In this document: positions 1 through 8,206 of the stretch, piece by piece
Numbering within the stretch: the first letter of the stretch is position 1
Layout: each line of letters opens with the position of its first letter
From: Desulfobacteraceae bacterium
Lineage (GTDB): Bacteria > Desulfobacterota > Desulfobacteria > Desulfobacterales > Desulfobacteraceae
DNA length: 64,000 nt
Direction of reading: 5' to 3'
NCBI GenBank assembly: GCA_016743945.1
Contig: JADGFI010000002.1
Span: 80,923 to 144,922, forward strand
Program-made: the position numbers and the translations under genes
The notes under the pieces: model-generated
The model's database searches: none
What the model saw: the letters and a program-made list of their open reading frames with translations, nothing else
Told to the model about the DNA's origin: nothing

Positions 1-635
1 AACTCTTGTTTAATCCGTGACCGATCGATGAAATGATCCACCCAGGCGATCTGGGTATCATTCATACGCCGCTCAGCTTCCGGTACATCCCGGGAGATAT
101 GTCCCTTCATGAGCATGTCCACATCATCATCCGCCGGTACCCAAATCTGGATTGTATTGCCGATTTCGTGACGGTTTTTTTGTACAAATTTTTGCAAATC
201 AAAGGCAGCTCCGGTACTGACAATCCCATACAGTTTACGTTTGTCTGCCCGGCTTTTTACCAGGGGAAAGATAGTTGTGAGCGATTTTTTCACAAGCCCC
301 ATGTAATTGACGGTTTGCAAATTTTCTTTGTCAATTTCCAAAGGATCCAAAAAAACCTCCAATTGGATAAATGTCTGTTTAAATGCCGTATACCCGTTGG
401 CAAAAATGCTGACAAAAAGAACAGCCAGAAAGGCCAGACTCAAAAGGATGGCTGCAAGCCCAAGGCGCTTGAACCGACTTTCGGATCGATGGCGCCTGGC
501 AAGCCCTTTGTTCACCACATCCATGGTCCGGACCTGGGCTCCCCTTACCGCAGTCTGGCCGGCATTGGATGGTTCAGTGGATGGTTTAAGACTGGATAAG
601 TTGAGACCGGATAAACCCGTCGTTGAATTATTCAT
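1..635 (-). CDS. pstA: Phosphate ABC transporter permease PstA (partial, 3' end outside window)
   Basis: Membrane permease subunit of the high-affinity phosphate ABC importer. Only the first ~211 residues are inside the window and the frame is open to base 1. The visible part is the long N-terminal domain found in the extended PstA subfamily (DUF3333-like). It has a basic start ending GLARRHRSESRFKR, one transmembrane segment at about residues 55-75, then a soluble region with the conserved pattern NYMGLVKKSL, IWVPADDDVDM and MKGHISRDVPEAERR. The ATG overlaps the pstC stop by 8 bp, so translation is probably coupled. pstB and phoU would be expected beyond the left edge. The family is confident; the permease domain itself is not visible. 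Confidence 0.85.
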   Translation of the reverse strand, partial: MNNSTTGLSGLNLSSLKPSTEPSNAGQTAVRGAQVRTMDVVNKGLARRHRSESRFKRLGLAAILLSLAFLAVLFVSIFANGYTAFKQTFIQLEVFLDPLEIDKENLQTVNYMGLVKKSLTTIFPLVKSRADKRKLYGIVSTGAAFDLQKFVQKNRHEIGNTIQIWVPADDDVDMLMKGHISRDVPEAERRMNDTQIAWVDHFIDRSRIKQE

Positions 636-2016
636 ATTGCTCCCTGTATTTTCGTACCACAACCAGAGCAATCACATTGAGAACCAGGGTGACCAGAAAA
701 AGCATCAGCCCAAGCGCAAATGCAGCCAGGGTCTTGGGACTGTCAAACTCCTGGTCTCCGACCAAAAGGGTCACAATCTGGACGGTTACCGTGGTGACGG
801 TTTTTAAAGGATTCACGGTTAAATTGGCAGACAAACCAGCTGCCATGACCACGATCATGGTCTCTCCAATGGCCCGGGAAACTGCCAGAAGCACACTTCC
901 CACAATACCGGGCAAGGCTGCCGGCAGCACCACCTTACAGATGGTTTCAGAATGTGTAGAACCCAGGGCCAGGGCCCCATCCCTTAGCGATTGGGGAACG
1001 GCATTTATCACATCATCGGAAAGGGAAGAAACAAAGGGAATGATCATTATCCCCATGACAAGGCCTGCGGCAAGGGCACTTTCCGAGGAAACCTCCATTC
1101 CTATACCGCTACCGGCATTCCGGATCATGGGCGCCACAACCAGGGCAGCAAAGAATCCATAGACCACCGTGGGAATACCGGCCAGAATTTCCAGCAAAGG
1201 TTTTGCCACGGCCCGAAAACGTTTATCCGCATATTCACACAGATAGATGGCGGACATGAGCCCCACGGGAACGGACACACACATGGCAATGGCCGATATT
1301 AAAAGGGTTCCCATGAAAACAGGGATAACACCAAAGGCCCCGCTTGCCCCTACCTGGTCTGCCCGAATCGCCATCTGGGGGCTCCATTCCAATCCCAGTA
1401 AAAACTGGTGCACGGGAATGATCTTAAAAAACCGGATGGCTTCGTAGAGAACAGACAAGACAATTCCGATGGTGATGAAAATCGCCAGAGTGGAACAGGC
1501 AATCAGGATATACTTTATAAAGGTTTCCACATGGTTCCTGGCCCGAAGCGTTGGCTGAATACGACCTTGAATCCAAAGAACCGCCCCGATACCGATAACC
1601 ATTACGATAACGGCCAGGGCGGCATGGCTGATGATCTTGAGTTCCTGGTATTGATCCGCTGCGGCCTGGATAGCAGGACTGATGGTGCCGCCGACAATAC
1701 TTCCCTCTACCAGGTTTTTAATATCATTGACCAAAAGGTTCAACTGATCGCTGGGAAGATCCTGTATCGCCTCGGGCAGGCCGGACACCACGACACCAAC
1801 GACGATGCTGGACTCAAAGGCCAGCCAGAAGGCGAACACCAATAAAGCAGGGACTGCGCACCACAGGGCGGACAGGGCACCATAATAGGTGGGTCTTGAA
1901 TGAAGGGTGCTTATCCCACCGCTATTTTTCACAACGAACAAGGCACGCCTGCGGCCCAGGAAATACCCGGCAGTGGTCAGCATTAATAGCACCAGCAACA
2001 GATTGGAAGGCGACAT
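628..2016 (-). CDS. pstC: Phosphate ABC transporter permease PstC
   Basis: 462-residue inner-membrane permease of the phosphate importer, partner of PstA. It is much longer than classical PstC (~320 aa) because of an N-terminal extension with a transmembrane segment in the first 20 residues, a second at about 45-70 and a loop before the third, the same extended architecture as the downstream PstA. The C-terminal ~230 residues carry the binding-protein-dependent permease fold, including IPTVVYGFFAALVVAPM and the EAA-type stretch ALALGSTHSETICKVVLPAALPGI. The start is set by GAGG six bases upstream. No pstS lies upstream in the window, so the binding protein must be elsewhere. The leader contains a run of ten C residues. 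Confidence 0.92.
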   Translation of the reverse strand: MSPSNLLLVLLMLTTAGYFLGRRRALFVVKNSGGISTLHSRPTYYGALSALWCAVPALLVFAFWLAFESSIVVGVVVSGLPEAIQDLPSDQLNLLVNDIKNLVEGSIVGGTISPAIQAAADQYQELKIISHAALAVIVMVIGIGAVLWIQGRIQPTLRARNHVETFIKYILIACSTLAIFITIGIVLSVLYEAIRFFKIIPVHQFLLGLEWSPQMAIRADQVGASGAFGVIPVFMGTLLISAIAMCVSVPVGLMSAIYLCEYADKRFRAVAKPLLEILAGIPTVVYGFFAALVVAPMIRNAGSGIGMEVSSESALAAGLVMGIMIIPFVSSLSDDVINAVPQSLRDGALALGSTHSETICKVVLPAALPGIVGSVLLAVSRAIGETMIVVMAAGLSANLTVNPLKTVTTVTVQIVTLLVGDQEFDSPKTLAAFALGLMLFLVTLVLNVIALVVVRKYREQYE

Positions 2017-2046
2017 TCTTTACCTCAATAGTTAAAAAGATATCTA

Positions 2047-2056
2047 CCCCCCCCCC
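2047..2056. repeat. Homopolymer run of ten C in the pstC leader
   Basis: Ten consecutive C on the plus strand (ten G in the pstC leader) about 30-40 bp upstream of the pstC start codon. Such tracts can vary in length by slippage; no effect on expression can be shown from one sequence. Confidence 0.9.
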
Positions 2057-2186
2057 GGATCTTACCCGATTTTCTTGGGTCTTATCGTTTTTGGGAGGGG
2101 GTCACTTCGAAAACTAAGATACGCTTCTTTTATTAGGGATGGTTTAACAACGCGTTAGGGGATGGTTAGGAATGCATCGGTCATGG

Positions 2187-2248
2187 TGCCCCATTGTTGT
2201 TGGGAATAGATTTGTGAGGAACGCTGGGGGCAGGGAGAGACCGGCTGT
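2187..2248. repeat. Dispersed 62-bp repeat, copy 1
   Basis: This block recurs at 11485-11546 in the same orientation, identical at 60 of 62 positions by eye. It starts TGCCCC and carries GGGGCA near 2227-2232, so it can form a hairpin. It lies in the 440-bp gene-free stretch between pstC and the sigma-54 regulator. Read on the minus strand one frame stays open through both copies (QPVS-CPQRSSQIYSQQQWG), and one of the two differences is synonymous in that frame, which hints at a decayed coding origin. No known insertion sequence is recognised. Confidence 0.85.
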
Positions 2249-2296
2249 AAACACCGAACGTTCCAGTTGAACCAGCCTGGCATTGATTTTGGCAGA

Positions 2297-2395
2297 TTAG
2301 GCGTGGCGATCTTCCTGATTATCCATCAAGCCTTCAAAGTGAAGAATTACAGCATCTTGGTATTCATTAAAATTTAAGGAACTCAACCAGATGAT
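2297..2395 (-). pseudogene. Possible 3' remnant of a gene (32 codons, no start)
   Basis: On the minus strand a frame without a start codon encodes 32 plausible residues beginning after a TGA at 2396-2398 and ending HFEGLMDNQEDRHA-stop. It lies about 50 bp before repeat copy 1. The FEGLMD stretch resembles the FEDLMD end of MlaC, which also sits next to the other repeat copy, but this could be chance. The rest of the gene-free stretch 2017-2456 shows nothing else I can name, and no clear Pho box. Confidence 0.22.
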
Positions 2396-2456
2396 TCAAC
2401 CCACAACCTGCGCCCAATATAAAAAAGGCCTCTAAAAATTCCGGAAACAGCAAATT

Positions 2457-3839
2457 CTACATTTTTAACCTTCTGTACAATTTGGTTCTGGTCATTCCAA
2501 GAAGTTCTGCCGCTTTTGACTTGTTTCCGTCGGTCTGTTTGAGTGCTTCCAATATCCTTGATTGTTCAAACGCTTCGTATTCCTTTAATGCCTCCTGGGG
2601 CAGTCTCTTTTTTTCAGGAGGGATATTGTCGGCAATTGAAGAGAAACACACAGATTTCACATCTTTCTCGCTGATACAATTTTCATCGGATTTTATTACC
2701 AGCTGTTCCAGAACATTTCTGAGTTCCCGGATATTTCCGGGCCAATTACATTTTTTTAATTCATCCAAGGCATTAACCAAAAGATATTTATTTAAATCAT
2801 GCCTGTTGTTAATATCTCTGAGAAAATAATGACAAAGGGGCTCAATATCTTCTCGCCGCTCCCGGAGTGGCTTGATGTTCAATGGAACAACATTCAATCT
2901 ATAAAAAAGATCTTCCCGAAAAGTTCCTTTCTTGACCATTTTTCTCAGATCCCTGTTTGTTGCCGCAATAATCCTCACATCAAGTTTTGTTGTTTTGGTG
3001 CATCCTACCCTGGTAATTTCACCGTTTTCAATGGTTCTAAGAATTTTCACCTGCATTGGATAGGGGATATCCCCGACTTCATCAAGAAAAAGGGTCCCCC
3101 CCTGGGCAACTTCAAAAAGCCCTATTTTCCCGCCCTTCAAGGAACCTGTAAAAGCACCTTCTTTGTATCCGAAAAGTTCCGATTCAAACAAATTATCCGG
3201 AATAGCCGGAATGCTGACCGGGATAAAAATATTCTTTCTGGAACTGTTTTTGTGAATGGTCTTTGCCAAAACCTCTTTTCCCACTCCGGATTCCCCGGTT
3301 ATCAATATTGTGAAATCAAGTGGGGCAACTCTTTTTACCACATCAAGCAGGGCCTTCATCTCACGGCTTTCAAAGATAAAATCCCCATCCAGGAGAAGGA
3401 GCTTACGAAGATGCTCCAATTCTGCCAGATACCGGTCAGACAATCGATGCTGCCTGTCAAGCTCAACCCTGAGATTGTCCAGGACAGACATGGGCGTTGA
3501 TGTCACGACCACGAATTTAATATTCCCCTCACTGTCGTGAAGAAGCCTGGAACGGGAGAGAAGATCCACACCAGTCCCGGTTTTGATGATTGCAGACACC
3601 TCTTGACCTGTCTCGATTGTTTCATACACCACGCTTCGGTCGTATAAACCTTCGGCAATAAGGTCTTTGGTTTCTTTACCAATACAATTTTCAGGCGTTG
3701 TCCCTATCAACTTGCAAAAGATCGGGTTAATCATGAGTAATTTGGCATTTCCATCCAACACGATCACACAATCGGTGAGGCTATTGAAGATATCGTTAAG
3801 ATTATCAAATGTAATTTCATCCAGACTATCTATGGCCAT
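2457..3839 (-). CDS. Sigma-54-dependent transcriptional activator with PAS sensor domain
   Basis: 460-residue bacterial enhancer-binding protein. An N-terminal PAS domain (about residues 12-130; typical start DIFNSLTDCVIVLD) probably senses a ligand. The central AAA+ domain has Walker A GESGVGKE, the sigma-54 contact loop GAFTG, a DE-box in TLFLDEVGDIP and the R-finger region. A Fis-type helix-turn-helix ends the protein (NKSKAAELLGMTRTKLYRRL). There is no receiver domain, so control is likely by a small molecule rather than phosphorylation. It is divergent from the CoA-transferase/TRAP operon, which has a sigma-54 promoter, so that operon is the obvious target. The ATG follows AAAGGGG with good spacing. 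Confidence 0.93.
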   Translation of the reverse strand: MAIDSLDEITFDNLNDIFNSLTDCVIVLDGNAKLLMINPIFCKLIGTTPENCIGKETKDLIAEGLYDRSVVYETIETGQEVSAIIKTGTGVDLLSRSRLLHDSEGNIKFVVVTSTPMSVLDNLRVELDRQHRLSDRYLAELEHLRKLLLLDGDFIFESREMKALLDVVKRVAPLDFTILITGESGVGKEVLAKTIHKNSSRKNIFIPVSIPAIPDNLFESELFGYKEGAFTGSLKGGKIGLFEVAQGGTLFLDEVGDIPYPMQVKILRTIENGEITRVGCTKTTKLDVRIIAATNRDLRKMVKKGTFREDLFYRLNVVPLNIKPLRERREDIEPLCHYFLRDINNRHDLNKYLLVNALDELKKCNWPGNIRELRNVLEQLVIKSDENCISEKDVKSVCFSSIADNIPPEKKRLPQEALKEYEAFEQSRILEALKQTDGNKSKAAELLGMTRTKLYRRLKM

Positions 3840-3873
3840 TTCATCCCCTTTGTACTAGTTTGTATCATTATGT

Positions 3874-3902
3874 ATTATACCGGACATATAAATACAATGC
3901 AA
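3874..3902 (-). promoter_or_regulatory. Candidate sigma-70 promoter of the sigma-54 activator gene
   Basis: On the minus strand a perfect -10 TATAAT (plus 3874-3879) lies 17 bp from TTGCAT (plus 3897-3902), a weak -35. It is about 35 bp upstream of the regulator start. Inverted TTGTAT/ATACAA half-sites (3860-3865 and 3892-3897) flank the -10 and could be an autoregulatory operator. The rest of 3840-4212 holds the sigma-54 promoter listed next and no gene. Confidence 0.5.
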
Positions 3903-4123
3903 AACGTTACAGTTTTTAATTTCCCCATGGGCCACCCATAAACCGTTTGACAGGAATCGGCAGCGGCGTACTTCAGCCTTTTATTTGCAGGGCATAAATT
4001 GGATGTTCTGCTGGTTTGCCCCCCTTTTCCGATTGTCCCATGGCTGTTTACAAAAAAATTTTACCACTTCAGATTGTTGCCAAAACGATCAAAAAGCTTC
4101 GCCTGGTCCGGATTGACAGCCAC

Positions 4124-4139
4124 AGGCATGGTTATTGCT
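4124..4139 (+). promoter_or_regulatory. Sigma-54 (-24/-12) promoter of the CoA-transferase/TRAP operon
   Basis: The sequence AGGCATGGTTATTGCT has the invariant GG (4125-4126) and GC (4137-4138) exactly 12 bp apart and a good match to TGGCACG-N4-TTGCW. It lies ~75 bp upstream of the CoA-transferase ATG, and a gene for a sigma-54 activator is divergent. Spacing, motif and neighbour agree. No clear palindromic enhancer site was found between 3900 and 4100. Confidence 0.78.
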
Positions 4140-4212
4140 CAATAAACAGATCACAATGCCGAGTAAAAGTATTTTTTTGATGGAAACACTACAAAAAGGA
4201 GTAATAGATTTA

Positions 4213-5358
4213 ATGTCTCAAATTTTTGAAGGAATAAGGGTCCTTGATCTGACCAATAACCTGGCAGGGCCGATAACAACAGCCATGCTGGCGGATTTTG
4301 GAGCTGAAGTGATCAAAGTGGAAAGGCCTTTTTTCGGTGATGATTCCCGGGCCTGGCCTGTACAGATTGGCGGCGCAAGCAGCCTGTTTGTCCAGGCCAA
4401 CCGGGGTAAAAAGTCAATCGTTCTCGATTTCAAAAACAGCGCTGATATGGAAACGCTTCAAAAGCTGGTAAAAAAATCGGATATCCTTGTAGAAAGCTTT
4501 CGCCCAGGGGTAATGAAAAAACAAAATTTAACCTATGATGAATTGTGTAAGTTGAATCCAGCCATTATTATGTGTTCAGTATCTGCCTATGGCCAGACCG
4601 GGCCCTACAGGGACAGGCCGGGATATGACCTTATTGCCCAGGCCATGAGCGGCGTCATGTCCATCAACGGACATCCTGACGGGCCTCCCATGAGGCTGGG
4701 CCCTGCTGTTGCAGACAACACAACAGCCTATCACGCTTTTGGTGCCATCTCTGCGGCCTTGTTTCATCGAAGTCGCACCGGAGAAGGCCAATTCATTGAT
4801 ATTTCGCTTCTCGAATGCATGACCATGCAGATTGATTGTTTTGAGATCGCTTCTGCCGGAAATGAAGCCACAAGAAACGGCAATCACAGCAATATGCTGA
4901 CACCCTACGGGGTTTTCGGCCAAAAATCAGGGGGCATGATGATTGCCGCCTTGAATCCCAAATTGTGGAATATCTTAACCTCTCTCATGGACAGGCCCGA
5001 CCTTGCAGATGATCCGAAATTTGTCACAGTTGCCGGGAGAAATGAAAATCAAAAGGAACTGATACCCTTAATTGACGAATGGGTGGACTCGTTTACAGAC
5101 ATGAACAAGCTGGAAAAACTGCTTATGAAAAACAATATCCCCTGCGCAAGGGTCAGAACTGTAAAAGACGTGATTGATGATCCCCACCTGAATGCCCGGG
5201 GAACCATAGCCGAAGTTGACGTCCCTTTCTCAAAGGCCATGCCGAAACTCAAGATCAGAGGAACGGCAATAAAATTTTCCAAGACACCTGGCAAGCCAGG
5301 ACCTGCCCCGGCTCTCGGGCAACACCAAGAGGAGATTCTACAATTGCTGAATGAGTAA
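4213..5358 (+). CDS. Family III CoA-transferase (CaiB/BaiF)
   Basis: 381-residue family III acyl-CoA transferase, expected to move CoA from a donor thioester to an imported carboxylic acid. The N-terminus GIRVLDLTNNLAGP, the stretch ADFGAEVIKVERP, the NRGKKSIVLD motif and DIASAYGQTGPYRDRPGYD-like signatures are typical. The start is placed at 4213 (AGGAG upstream), not at an upstream in-frame ATG at 4135 that overlaps the promoter. The segment IDISLLE has Glu where formyl-CoA transferase has its nucleophile Asp169; some relatives, including racemase-like members, also differ here, so transferase versus epimerase activity is not settled. First gene of a sigma-54-controlled catabolic operon. 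Confidence 0.88.
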   Translation: MSQIFEGIRVLDLTNNLAGPITTAMLADFGAEVIKVERPFFGDDSRAWPVQIGGASSLFVQANRGKKSIVLDFKNSADMETLQKLVKKSDILVESFRPGVMKKQNLTYDELCKLNPAIIMCSVSAYGQTGPYRDRPGYDLIAQAMSGVMSINGHPDGPPMRLGPAVADNTTAYHAFGAISAALFHRSRTGEGQFIDISLLECMTMQIDCFEIASAGNEATRNGNHSNMLTPYGVFGQKSGGMMIAALNPKLWNILTSLMDRPDLADDPKFVTVAGRNENQKELIPLIDEWVDSFTDMNKLEKLLMKNNIPCARVRTVKDVIDDPHLNARGTIAEVDVPFSKAMPKLKIRGTAIKFSKTPGKPGPAPALGQHQEEILQLLNE

Positions 5359-5416
5359 AATATTTTTAATGAAAAAAGTTAAATTCATTGACAGTTTAAT
5401 TAGGAATAAGGAATGT

Positions 5417-5432
5417 ATGCTCGGCCGAGCAT
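5417..5432. promoter_or_regulatory. Perfect 16-bp palindrome ATGCTCGGCCGAGCAT (candidate operator)
   Basis: A perfect palindrome sits 35 bp before the SDR start codon, downstream of a consensus TTGACA at 5388-5393. It could be an operator over an internal promoter, or a small mRNA hairpin between the first two genes. No -10 is convincing at 16-18 bp from the TTGACA. Confidence 0.45.
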
Positions 5433-5467
5433 AGGAGATTTGACTATATTTTTAGGAGAATATTGAG

Positions 5468-6262
5468 ATGTTAGAAATTAAAGATTCGGTTGCTGTGATT
5501 ACAGGCGGTGGTTCAGGACTTGGTTTGGACGTTGCACAATACTGGATACGGTACGGCGGTAAAGTCGTTTTGGCAGATATTGCTCCCAATGCTTTGGAAC
5601 AGGCAAAAATAAAAATCAATGCTCCCAAACAAGACCTTGTTTCAATTGTCTGCGATGTGACCGATGAAGCAGATTGTGCAAGGCTTGCCGATACAGCCAT
5701 AGAAAAATTTGGCAAAATAAACCTTGTGGCCCCCTTTGCAGGGATTATCAAGGATCGCCTCATGGTTTCTCCTGACAGGGAAACCGGCAAGGTTACCCGG
5801 AAAATGTCCCTGGATGATTTTAAACAAGTTATTGACCTTAATTTAACCGGTGTTTTCCTGACCATCCGAGAGTGCTCAGAGCGTATGATCAACAATGACT
5901 GCAAAGGACTCATCTGCCTTGTTTCTTCAACAGGGTCCCTGGGAACGGCGGGCCAGGTGAACTATTCATCTACCAAGGCGGCCATGTCGGTTATTCCAAG
6001 GGTTCTTACAGCAGAATTTTTCCGGCGCGGACTTGCAAACCGGATCCGCTGTGTGGCGGTTGCTCCGGGCTATTGCGATACAGCCATGGCAAGGGGCATG
6101 AACCAGAAAGCCCTTGAAAAAATTCTATCGAATGTCCCCATCGGTCGATTGATAGACCCCCTGGAATTTACTTCCCTGGTCGCAGAGCTATACCGGAACG
6201 AAGCCCTGGCAGGTGATGTTTATTTTATCCACGGCGGTCTGCGGATCGGCTCAAGGGGATAA
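5468..6262 (+). CDS. Short-chain dehydrogenase/reductase (probable 3-hydroxyacyl-CoA dehydrogenase)
   Basis: 264-residue classical SDR. Rossmann motif TGGGSGLG at about residues 12-19, acidic residue after strand 2 (VVLADIA) favouring NAD, active-site Ser in LVSSTGS and catalytic YSSTK. The usual NAG motif reads PFAGI, a modest deviation. It is probably the alcohol-to-ketone step acting on the CoA ester made by the preceding transferase, since a thiolase ends the operon; the substrate is unknown. The start follows AGGAG with ideal spacing. Confidence 0.85.
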   Translation: MLEIKDSVAVITGGGSGLGLDVAQYWIRYGGKVVLADIAPNALEQAKIKINAPKQDLVSIVCDVTDEADCARLADTAIEKFGKINLVAPFAGIIKDRLMVSPDRETGKVTRKMSLDDFKQVIDLNLTGVFLTIRECSERMINNDCKGLICLVSSTGSLGTAGQVNYSSTKAAMSVIPRVLTAEFFRRGLANRIRCVAVAPGYCDTAMARGMNQKALEKILSNVPIGRLIDPLEFTSLVAELYRNEALAGDVYFIHGGLRIGSRG

Positions 6263-6370
6263 TGTTTCCAAAAAATTCAAGGGTCTCTGATTTCCAGGGT
6301 CTGCTTGATATAAAGTGTGTGTAACCCAAAAGGATTGAATACCAATTCACAAGAAAAGGAGAAGCAAAAC

Positions 6371-7489
6371 ATGAAAAAGATGGCTTTGAAAATGTTAACC
6401 CTGATTTTGGTCGGTTTTCTCGTTTACCAGGTTGCCCCGGGCAATGCCGGTGAAAAACCCAAAAAATTTCGATTAAAGATGAGTTCGGTCTGGTCATCGG
6501 GTATTCAATTAATTGAAGTGGACCGGCATTTTGTAAAACTTGTCAACAACATGGGCGGCGATAATTTTAAAATCAAATTTTTTGACGGCGGAACAATGGT
6601 CCCGGCTTTTGAACTTTTCGACACAGTGGCCAACGGCACCCTTGATATGGGAGGAGACTGGGGCGGTTACTGGCCGGGTAAGGACGAGGTCTTTAATATA
6701 ATCGGATCCCATCCTCTGGGGTTATCCATTCACGATTATATGCTCTGGATATACCAGGGAGGAGGCTTTGATCTCATTCAGGAAGCCTATGGCAAATACG
6801 GCCTGATTGCCCTGCCCTTCGGCGGCCATGGATCTGAATCCGGAATCCGGGGCAACAAGCCCATCAACTCCATAGAAGATATCAAGGGGATGAAGATACG
6901 AATGGGAGGCAAGTTACAGGGCAAGGTTCTGAAGGATCTGGGCGGAGTTCAGGTCAACCTGGCTGGGTCCGAAGTATACCAGGCCTTGGAAAAGGGTGTG
7001 ATTGATGCCTCTGAGTACAATATCCCCAGTGTTGATCTGATGATGGGCCTTCAGGAAATCACCAAATATTGGGCCTCTCCTGCCTGGCATGCCCCCTGCG
7101 CCATTTTCAGCGTTCTTATCAATAAAAAAGTCTGGGAAAAATTTGCCCCGGAACAAAAAGAGATGTTGAAAACCGCTGCCATGGCAAATTTTCTCTGGTC
7201 ATACACCTTTTTCGAATATAACAATATTGCTGCCACAAAAGCGTTTCTGGACAAAGGCATCCAGATGACCAAGCTCAGTGATGCTGATTTGGCCACGATT
7301 CAGGAATCGGTCAACAAACACACCCTGGATGTATGCAAGACCAATCCTTTGTTTGCCAAGATTGCCTATTCCCAATATAAATTTCTTCAGGATTTCAAAC
7401 AATGGCGTTCGATTGCCGATCCTTTTTCCCATGGCCGGACTATCGCAAATCCACCCGATCTTGAGGCAATAAAACAATCCATAAAATAA
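6371..7489 (+). CDS. dctP: TRAP transporter periplasmic substrate-binding protein (DctP family)
   Basis: 372-residue periplasmic solute receptor of a tripartite ATP-independent transporter. A cleavable signal peptide covers about residues 1-25 (ALKMLTLILVGFLVYQV, ending near GNAGE). The DctP fold follows, with the signature around IEDIKGMKIRMGGKLQGKVLKDLGG, including the arginine that usually binds the substrate carboxylate. The start at 6371 is chosen because it immediately precedes the signal peptide and follows AAGGAGAAG; an in-frame ATG 54 bp upstream would spoil the signal peptide. Likely ligand: an organic acid processed by the flanking CoA-transferase, SDR and thiolase. Confidence 0.9.
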   Translation: MKKMALKMLTLILVGFLVYQVAPGNAGEKPKKFRLKMSSVWSSGIQLIEVDRHFVKLVNNMGGDNFKIKFFDGGTMVPAFELFDTVANGTLDMGGDWGGYWPGKDEVFNIIGSHPLGLSIHDYMLWIYQGGGFDLIQEAYGKYGLIALPFGGHGSESGIRGNKPINSIEDIKGMKIRMGGKLQGKVLKDLGGVQVNLAGSEVYQALEKGVIDASEYNIPSVDLMMGLQEITKYWASPAWHAPCAIFSVLINKKVWEKFAPEQKEMLKTAAMANFLWSYTFFEYNNIAATKAFLDKGIQMTKLSDADLATIQESVNKHTLDVCKTNPLFAKIAYSQYKFLQDFKQWRSIADPFSHGRTIANPPDLEAIKQSIK

Positions 7490-7518
7490 TCGCGGCCTAG
7501 GGCCAAAATAAAATCTTT

Positions 7519-7543
7519 CCGGGAAAGGGTGTCTCTTTCCCGG
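7519..7543 (+). other. Intercistronic hairpin 1 between dctP and dctQ
   Basis: Perfect 9-bp inverted repeat CCGGGAAAG / CTTTCCCGG with a 7-nt loop, 30 bp after the dctP stop. No T-run follows, so it looks like an mRNA-stabilising or attenuating structure, not a full terminator. It fits the need for more binding protein than permease. Confidence 0.6.
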
Positions 7544-7615
7544 TAGAAACCATGTCAGCATTTTGAAAATCGGGATATTGGGTCTGGCGCTGAACGCTTA
7601 CAAACGATCCGGTTT

Positions 7616-7650
7616 ATAGAACAGGTAAATTTATGATTTACCTGTTCTAT
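7616..7650 (+). other. Intercistronic hairpin 2 between dctP and dctQ
   Basis: Perfect 15-bp inverted repeat (7616-7630 with 7636-7650) around a 5-nt loop TTATG, shortly before the dctQ ribosome-binding site. It could stabilise the upstream dctP message, slow translation of dctQ or serve as a protein-binding site. No T-run follows. Confidence 0.65.
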
Positions 7651-7702
7651 GAACCTGCCCATGCCTATTGTGATCCAGGTCTGTTTTCAAAAAGGGGTAT
7701 GT

Positions 7703-8206
7703 ATGATGAATGTTTTTAAATGTATTGATAATTTTAACGAGTGGGTAGGTAAAATCTTCAGCTGGGCCATAGTCGTCCTTACCTTGCTTGCGGTTTTCGA
7801 AGTAATTAAACGGGTGGTTTTTAACAGCCCGACCATATGGGGATTTGAAGTCGCGACCCAGATATTTGGATTGTATTTCATGATCATTGCAGGCTATGCC
7901 CTGCTCCACGGCTCCCATGTGTCTGTTGATGTCATTACCTATTATCTTTCACCTAGAAAAAAAGCAATGGTGGACATCGTGGCCTACCTGATTTTCTTTT
8001 TTCCTTTTACCCTGGTGTGTATCTGGCACGGATATTTTTTTGCAGCCAAATCCTGGGCCATCAAGGAGACCAGCATGAGCGTCTACGGAGGTCCTGTTTA
8101 CCCTATAAAAACTATAATTTTCCTTGCCTTCATCCTCTTGTTCCTGCAGGGGTTGTCAGAAGTTGTTAAAAAAATAGTATTTCTCAAGAAAGGTAAAATA
8201 TCATGA
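7703..8206 (+). CDS. dctQ: TRAP transporter small permease (DctQ family)
   Basis: 167-residue small membrane subunit with four predicted transmembrane segments (starting about residues 16, 48, 88 and 132). The typical motif at the end of TM2 is visible (GYALLHGSHVSVDV). It joins the large permease to make the sodium-driven uptake complex. The start is at 7703 or 7706, after AAAAAGGGG; an earlier in-frame ATG at 7649 falls just after the hairpin and has no ribosome-binding site. The stop overlaps the dctM start as ATGA. Confidence 0.88.
   Translation: MMNVFKCIDNFNEWVGKIFSWAIVVLTLLAVFEVIKRVVFNSPTIWGFEVATQIFGLYFMIIAGYALLHGSHVSVDVITYYLSPRKKAMVDIVAYLIFFFPFTLVCIWHGYFFAAKSWAIKETSMSVYGGPVYPIKTIIFLAFILLFLQGLSEVVKKIVFLKKGKIS

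Noticed and set aside
30-600. Plus-strand ORFs opposite pstA
   Set aside because: Shadow frames; the minus strand matches the extended PstA N-terminus residue by residue.
2017-2456. Pho box upstream of pstC
   Set aside because: No sequence close to the CTGTCAT direct-repeat consensus was seen on either strand.
4135-4212. Upstream start for the CoA-transferase
   Set aside because: The ATG lies within the sigma-54 promoter, so it would not be transcribed; the 4213 start has a ribosome-binding site and fits the family.
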